A DNA stretch of 64,000 nucleotides, from assembly GCF_965277665.1 (NCBI RefSeq), contig NZ_OZ255835.1:3472001-3536000 (forward strand), in the 5' to 3' direction. Origin of the DNA: Lichenicoccus sp965277665. Lineage in GTDB: Bacteria; Pseudomonadota; Alphaproteobacteria; Acetobacterales; Acetobacteraceae. Position 1 is the stretch's first letter, and every line of letters begins with the position of its first letter. The position numbers and the translations under genes are program-made. Shown one piece after another: positions 59,600 through 64,000 of this stretch. The notes under the pieces were generated by a model. It ran no database searches and had not been told where the DNA came from. It saw only the letters and a program-made list of their open reading frames with translations.

Positions 59600-61927
59600 G
59601 TGACCGAAGCCCCGCGACCGTTGGATCGCTCAGGTCCGGACGAGGCCTCCGCGACCGGCGCGCGCTCGAATCGCATCGAGGCCTCCGCGCGCGGCTTCGC
59701 GGCCCTCGTCGAGCAGTCGGCCGACTTCATCGCCATGGCCTCACCCGATGGCCTGGTGGACTATCTCAACGAGGCCGGGCAGCGCCTGATCGGGCTGACC
59801 GATCCGGCGTTGCTGTACCGGCGCCGGCTCGCCAATCTCGTGATGCACGGAACCGGGGCCGCTTCGGGTCAGGCCTTCGAGGGTCACGTCCTGCCGGAGG
59901 TGCAGGCTAGCGCTGTCTGGCGCGGCGATCTCGGCCTGCGCCGGCAAGACGCCGCCGGCGCCGGCATCGCGGCGATGGTGTCCGTCTCCTGCAGCGTGTT
60001 CCCGCTGCGCGACGCCCAGGGTCGGATCGCCGGCTTCGGCATGGTGGCGCGCGATGTCACCCAGGCTCGGCAGGTGGCGCTGCGCATGCAGGCCCTGGTC
60101 GAGCTCGGCGACCGGATGCGCGAACTCGACGATCCCGCCGACATGGCTCGCGCCGCGGCCGAGATCATGGGCCGGACGCTGGAGGTCAGCCGGGCCGGCT
60201 ACGGCACCATCGACGCGGTGCGCGAGACCATCACCATCGAGCGTGACTGGACGCTGCCAGGAACCTCCAGCCTCGCCGGCACGCTGCATTTCCGCGAGTT
60301 CGGCTCCTACATCGAGGACCTCAAGCGCGGCGAGACGGTGGTCTTCGCGGACGCCGAGACCGACGCGCGCACCACGGTCGCGGCGCTCGAACGCATCGAG
60401 GCGCGGTCGCTCGTCAATCTGCCGATCGTCGAGCAGGGTCGCTTCGTGGCGCTGTTCTACCTGAACAACAAGGACCCACGGGCCTGGACCGAGAGCGAGC
60501 TCGGCTTCATACGCGAGGTGGCCGACCGGGCGCGGGACGCCATCGAGCGCAGGCGCGGCCAGCACCAGCTGCGCCGGCTTGCCGACGATCTGCAGCGGCT
60601 GGTCGCGCAGCGGACCGCCGACCGTGACCGCATGTGGCGGCTGTCGTCGGACGTGATGCTGGTGGTGACCCTCGAGGGCGTCATCGAGAGCGTCAACCCC
60701 GCCTGGCGGCGCGTCCTGGACTGGAACGAGCCCGACCTGCTGGGCATCAACTGCGCCGAGCTGATCCACCCGGACGACCTGGCCGCGACGCGCACCGAAC
60801 TTGCCCGGCTGGCGGACGGCCGGGTGACCCAGCGCTTCGAGAACTGCTACCGCCATCGCGACGGCAGCTATCGCTGGCTCGCCTGGACGGCGGTGCCGGA
60901 GGCGGGACGGGTGCATGCCGTCGGACGCGACGTCACCGCGGAGCGCGCGTCGGCCGAAGCGCAGCGCGTACTCGAGGCCCAGCTGCGCCAGTCCCAGAAG
61001 ATGGAGGCGGTGGGCCAGTTGAGTGGCGGCATCGCACATGATTTCAACAACCTGTTGACCGGGATCACCGGCAGCCTGGAGTTGCTGGGAACGCGTCTGA
61101 CGCAGGGGCGCCTGGAGGGTGCCGACCGCTACATCACCGCGGCGGTGGGAGCCGCCGGACGCGCCGCCTCGTTGACGCATCGGCTGCTGGCGTTCTCGCG
61201 CCGGCAGACGCTCGATCCGCGGCCGATCAACCTGAACCGGCTGATCGGCGGCATGGAGGAGTTGGTCCGGCGCACGGTCGGCCCGATGATCACGGTCGAG
61301 GTGGTCCAGGAGGGCTGCCTGTGGATGACGCTGTGCGATCCGAACCAGCTCGAGAACGCCCTGCTCAACCTGTGCATCAACGGCCGCGACGCAATGCCCG
61401 ACGGCGGCCGGCTGACCATCGAGACCGCCAACAGCCGGTTCGATGTGCGGGCGGCGCGCGAGCGCGACCTGCCGACGGGACAGTATGTCTCGCTATGCGT
61501 CACCGACACCGGCACGGGGATGGAGGCGGAAACCGCGGCCCGGCTGCCGCGCCTCGGCAGCGGCGAAACTGTGCTCGTGGTCGATGACGAGCCGACCGTG
61601 CGCATGCTGGTGACCGAGGTGCTGGAGAATCTCGGCTATGCGGTGATCGAGGCCCAGGACGGGACGGCCGGGCTGCAGGTGCTGCGGTCCGATGCGCAGA
61701 TCGACCTGCTGGTGACGGATGTGGGGCTGCCCGGAGGCATGAACGGACGCCAGCTTGCCGATGCCGCCCGCGCCAGGCGCCCGGACCTGAAGGTGCTGCT
61801 GATCACCGGCTACGCCGAGAACGCGGTGATCGGCAACGGCCTGCTGGCGCCGGGCATGGAGTTGCTGACCAAGCCGTTCGCCATGAGCACCCTGGGGACG
61901 CGCATACGCGGCATGATCGAGTCTTGA
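59600..61927 (+). CDS. PAS-GAF-PAS hybrid sensor histidine kinase with a truncated ATPase domain
   Basis: A 775-residue soluble protein. Order: PAS (about 30-160), GAF (170-325), PAS/PAC (345-455), HisKA with the phosphoacceptor His480 in GGIAHDFNN, HATPase_c with N box (NQLENALLNLCINGRDAMPDGG in parts) and G1 box VTDTGTGM, then directly GSGETVLVVDDEP, the start of a receiver domain with phospho-Asp in LLVTDVGLPGG and Lys in LLTKPF. Only about 14 residues separate G1 from the receiver; the F and G2 boxes (the ATP lid, normally FEPFFTTK and GTGLGLS) are absent. ATP binding is therefore doubtful. GTG 59600 is assumed; TTG 59555 is an alternative. It is coupled to the MFS gene by TTGA. Confidence 0.82.
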   Translation: MTEAPRPLDRSGPDEASATGARSNRIEASARGFAALVEQSADFIAMASPDGLVDYLNEAGQRLIGLTDPALLYRRRLANLVMHGTGAASGQAFEGHVLPEVQASAVWRGDLGLRRQDAAGAGIAAMVSVSCSVFPLRDAQGRIAGFGMVARDVTQARQVALRMQALVELGDRMRELDDPADMARAAAEIMGRTLEVSRAGYGTIDAVRETITIERDWTLPGTSSLAGTLHFREFGSYIEDLKRGETVVFADAETDARTTVAALERIEARSLVNLPIVEQGRFVALFYLNNKDPRAWTESELGFIREVADRARDAIERRRGQHQLRRLADDLQRLVAQRTADRDRMWRLSSDVMLVVTLEGVIESVNPAWRRVLDWNEPDLLGINCAELIHPDDLAATRTELARLADGRVTQRFENCYRHRDGSYRWLAWTAVPEAGRVHAVGRDVTAERASAEAQRVLEAQLRQSQKMEAVGQLSGGIAHDFNNLLTGITGSLELLGTRLTQGRLEGADRYITAAVGAAGRAASLTHRLLAFSRRQTLDPRPINLNRLIGGMEELVRRTVGPMITVEVVQEGCLWMTLCDPNQLENALLNLCINGRDAMPDGGRLTIETANSRFDVRAARERDLPTGQYVSLCVTDTGTGMEAETAARLPRLGSGETVLVVDDEPTVRMLVTEVLENLGYAVIEAQDGTAGLQVLRSDAQIDLLVTDVGLPGGMNGRQLADAARARRPDLKVLLITGYAENAVIGNGLLAPGMELLTKPFAMSTLGTRIRGMIES

Positions 61928-63162
61928 GCGGCGCGAGCCTGGAGGCGACCGGCGCGCCGCGCACCACCCCGCCGCAAATTACCGGGCGCCTGACCACCAT
62001 CATGGCGCTGGCCTGCGGCGCGATCGTTGCCAACCTGTATTATGCCCAGCCGCTGGTGGGCCCGATCAGCCACGCCCTGCGCCTGCCGGTGCGCCTGTCG
62101 GGCCTCGTCGTGACGCTGGCCCAGCTTGGTTACGGGGCCGGCCTGCTGCTGGTGGTGCCGCTCGGCGACATGCTGGAGAACCGCCGCCTGGTGGCGATCA
62201 TCCTGACGGTGGCGGGTCTCGGCCTCGCGGGCGTCGCGCTGTCGGACTCCACCGACACCTTCTTGGTGGCTTCGTTCGTCGTCGGCTTCGGCTCGGTCGC
62301 GACCCAGGTGCTGGTGCCGCTTGCGGCGCACCTGGCGCCCGACGCGCAGCGCGGGCGGGTCATCGGCAACGTGATGGGCGGCCTGATCGCCGGCATCATG
62401 CTGGCGCGGCCGGTCGCAAGCCTGGTGGCCGCGAGCTTCGGCTGGCGCACGATCTTCTACGCCTCGTCGCTGGCCATGCTGCTGCTGGCGATCGTGCTGC
62501 GGCGGGTGCTGCCGGTCTGGCAGCCCCAACTTCATCGGGCTGGCCCCGCGCCGCATTACGGTCAGATCCTGGCCTCGATGCTGCACATGCTGCGGCTGCG
62601 CACGCTGCAGCGCCGGATCGCCTACCAGATGCTTGCCTTCGCCGGCTTCAACCTGTTCTGGACCGCGGTGCCGCTGATGCTGGCGTCCCGGTTCGCCCTG
62701 ACCCAGCGCGGCATCGCCCTGTTCGCCCTGGCCGGAGCGGGCGGGGCGCTGGCCGCACCGCTGGCCGGCCGGCTCGCCGATCGTGGCCTGGTGCGCCCGG
62801 TGACACGCGCGGTGCCGGTGCTGATGGCCGCCTGCTTCCTGGTGTCGCGCTGGGGTTTCGATGCCGGCAGCCTGCTGGTGCTGGGCCTCACCGCGATCCT
62901 GATCGATGCCTGCGTGCAGACCAACCAGGTGGTCAGCCAGCGGGTGATCTACGAGCTGCAGCCGCACGCGCGCGGCCGCATCACCGGCGTCTATATGGCG
63001 CTGGTGTTCGTGGGCGGTGCGTGCGGCTCGGCGCTGGGCTCGTTCACCGTGGCCGAGGGCGGCTGGCCGCTGACCGCACTCGCCGGCGCCGGCCTGGGGC
63101 TGCTGTCACTGGCGCTGGTGGTGACCGAGCGTTCCTTGGCGCCTCACACCCTGAACACGTAG
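61924..63162 (+). CDS. MFS transporter
   Basis: A 412-residue protein with 12 predicted membrane helices. GAIVANLYYAQPLVGPIS in helix 1 and GYGAGLLLVVPLGDMLENRRLV (in two blocks, a variant of the MFS loop 2-3 motif) are typical of drug- or metabolite-efflux MFS members of the NLYYAQPL group. The start is TTG at 61924, overlapping the kinase stop as TTGA. The substrate is unknown. Its 3' end overlaps the convergent dioxygenase gene by 19 bp. Confidence 0.85.
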   Translation: MSGASLEATGAPRTTPPQITGRLTTIMALACGAIVANLYYAQPLVGPISHALRLPVRLSGLVVTLAQLGYGAGLLLVVPLGDMLENRRLVAIILTVAGLGLAGVALSDSTDTFLVASFVVGFGSVATQVLVPLAAHLAPDAQRGRVIGNVMGGLIAGIMLARPVASLVAASFGWRTIFYASSLAMLLLAIVLRRVLPVWQPQLHRAGPAPHYGQILASMLHMLRLRTLQRRIAYQMLAFAGFNLFWTAVPLMLASRFALTQRGIALFALAGAGGALAAPLAGRLADRGLVRPVTRAVPVLMAACFLVSRWGFDAGSLLVLGLTAILIDACVQTNQVVSQRVIYELQPHARGRITGVYMALVFVGGACGSALGSFTVAEGGWPLTALAGAGLGLLSLALVVTERSLAPHTLNT

Positions 63163-63920
63163 CGCGATCCCGGCGCCCGCTCGATGTCGGGCGGGAACGC
63201 CACGCGCTTCTCCGCGAAGTAGCGGGCACGATGGTCGCCTGCCTCGGCGAGGTTGTAGGTAAGGTAGAGCACCCGTCGCGGGGCATCCGTCAGGTTCGGC
63301 TTGCTGGCATGGGCCACGTAGCTGTCGAAGAAGATCACGTCGCCCGGTTGTGTCGGCACCGCGACCAGCCCTAGCTCGTCCTCGGGGAGCGGCGCCCATT
63401 CCTCGCCGATCAGGCCGCGGGCGCGCGGCGCGGTCGCGATCTCGAGGCAGCCGTTCTCGATCGTCGCGGCATCGATGGTAACCAGCGCGGTGACGAACAG
63501 CGGCGCGTAGCGGCTCCAGCCGGCAGCCTGGTCCTGGTGCGCCTTGAAGCCGTCGCCGCCCGGGTACTTGAAGTTGATCTTGTCCTTGAACAGCACGGCC
63601 GGACCGCCCATCAGCCGCCCCAGCCAGCGGCTGATCGCACCAAACCGGGCCACCTGGTCCATCCGCTCGTGGTGGCCGCAGAAATCCTCGATGCGCTGCA
63701 CCACCCGCCGGCCCGGCTCGATCAGGCTGTCCTCGCGATAGACCATCTGGCCGCCGATCACCTCGGGGCGGCTGGCGATCTCGTCGGTCCAGGCGACCAG
63801 GGACGCGGTCTGCTCCGCGCCGAAGAAGCCGGGCACCACCAAAGTCCCGGTCGCACGCATGGCTGCGGTCTCGGCCTCGGTCGGGAGCCGGTTGGCGGGA
63901 GGCAAGAAGGTTGTCGTCAT
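63144..63920 (-). CDS. Phytanoyl-CoA dioxygenase-family (PhyH) Fe(II)/2-oxoglutarate oxygenase
   Basis: A 258-residue double-stranded beta-helix oxygenase. FKAHQDQAAGW contains the HxD iron ligands, YVAHASKPN the distal His, and RRVLYLTYN the Arg that binds the 2-oxoglutarate carboxylate. ALVTIDAATIENGCLEI is the usual PhyH strand block. It would hydroxylate a small molecule, with succinate and CO2 as co-products. The start codon overlaps the stop of an upstream nucleotidyltransferase gene (ATGA), which suggests a shared biosynthetic task such as phosphonate, choline or sugar modification. The substrate is unknown. Confidence 0.88.
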   Translation of the reverse strand: MTTTFLPPANRLPTEAETAAMRATGTLVVPGFFGAEQTASLVAWTDEIASRPEVIGGQMVYREDSLIEPGRRVVQRIEDFCGHHERMDQVARFGAISRWLGRLMGGPAVLFKDKINFKYPGGDGFKAHQDQAAGWSRYAPLFVTALVTIDAATIENGCLEIATAPRARGLIGEEWAPLPEDELGLVAVPTQPGDVIFFDSYVAHASKPNLTDAPRRVLYLTYNLAEAGDHRARYFAEKRVAFPPDIERAPGSRYVFRV

Positions 63921-64000
63921 GATGCGAGGCTCGGCAGCAGCGCTTGGGCCTTTTCGACATCGTCCATGACATCGATCTCCGTCCAGGGCAGGCCGGTCAC
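63917..64000 (-). CDS. C-terminal end of a nucleotidyltransferase-like protein (partial)
   Basis: Only 27 codons are inside the window. They end in LPWTEIDVMDDVEKAQALLP, closely resembling the C-terminus of sugar/phosphocholine nucleotidyltransferases (the PW-x-EID-x-x-x-DVE-x-A pattern that closes the NTP_transferase domain). The stop overlaps the start of the dioxygenase gene (ATGA). With only the tail visible the call rests on this motif. Confidence 0.5.
   Translation of the reverse strand: MTGLPWTEIDVMDDVEKAQALLPSLAS

Overview
The window is a continuous piece of a high-GC chromosome. It is dense with genes, has short intergenic gaps and a small core of housekeeping loci, and I see no insertion sequence, phage, plasmid or CRISPR feature. 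The neighbourhoods (ubiA next to rsmE and a class-II gshA, a psp operon with divergent pspF, a GT4-type glycogen synthase, an MlaA lipoprotein, a FtsK translocase) point to an alphaproteobacterium. My best guess is Acetobacteraceae, but that is inference from gene style and not a measured placement.

Layout. 1-3.8 kb: envelope-stress operon pspABC, with a GIN-domain protein and a DUF2975-like membrane protein downstream, divergent from a truncated pspF across a clear sigma-54 promoter. 4.0-7.9 kb: methyltransferase, ubiA, rsmE, gshA. 7.9-13.5 kb: periplasmic cyclic-nucleotide phosphodiesterase/5'-nucleotidase followed by a two-gene molybdenum hydroxylase in which the [2Fe-2S] and molybdopterin subunits are fused. 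13.9-20.8 kb: glycogen cluster glgP-glgC-glgA with convergent pgm. 21-26.6 kb: SorC-type regulator divergent from a sugar/polyol ABC importer, then a GolD-like polyol dehydrogenase. 26.7-31.7 kb: M29 aminopeptidase, PucG-like aminotransferase, small membrane stress protein, WrbA, LysR regulator and a small acidic protein. 31.9-35.2 kb: a GGDEF-EAL protein and a helical protein that may be heme-oxygenase-like. 35.6-38.3 kb: MBOAT acyltransferase with an SGNH-like partner. 38.5-43.4 kb: M61 peptidase and FtsK. 43.5-51.9 kb: aldolase and three translationally coupled glycosyltransferase-type genes with unusual fusions. 52.1-54.5 kb: cold-shock protein, chemoreceptor, tRNA-Ala(CGC). 54.6-59.4 kb: YggT protein, FAD/NAD(P) oxidoreductase, DEAD-box helicase, a candidate small RNA, MlaA. 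59.6-64.0 kb: a hybrid sensor kinase, an MFS transporter, a phytanoyl-CoA-dioxygenase-like enzyme and the last codons of a nucleotidyltransferase.

Most notable points: (i) the hybrid kinase lacks the ATP-lid (F) and G2 boxes between its G1 box and receiver domain, as if deleted in frame; (ii) an approximately 80-nt small-RNA candidate has a near-consensus promoter, an exposed CCUCCC and a strong terminator; (iii) a dispersed intergenic repeat family has three copies here, with a conserved core flanked by inverted arms that differ between copies; (iv) a glycosyltransferase operon encodes an FkbH(HAD)-SGNH-like-GT8-like fusion and a tandem glycosyltransferase whose C-terminus carries an unrecognised repeated domain, a third copy of which survives as an upstream remnant.
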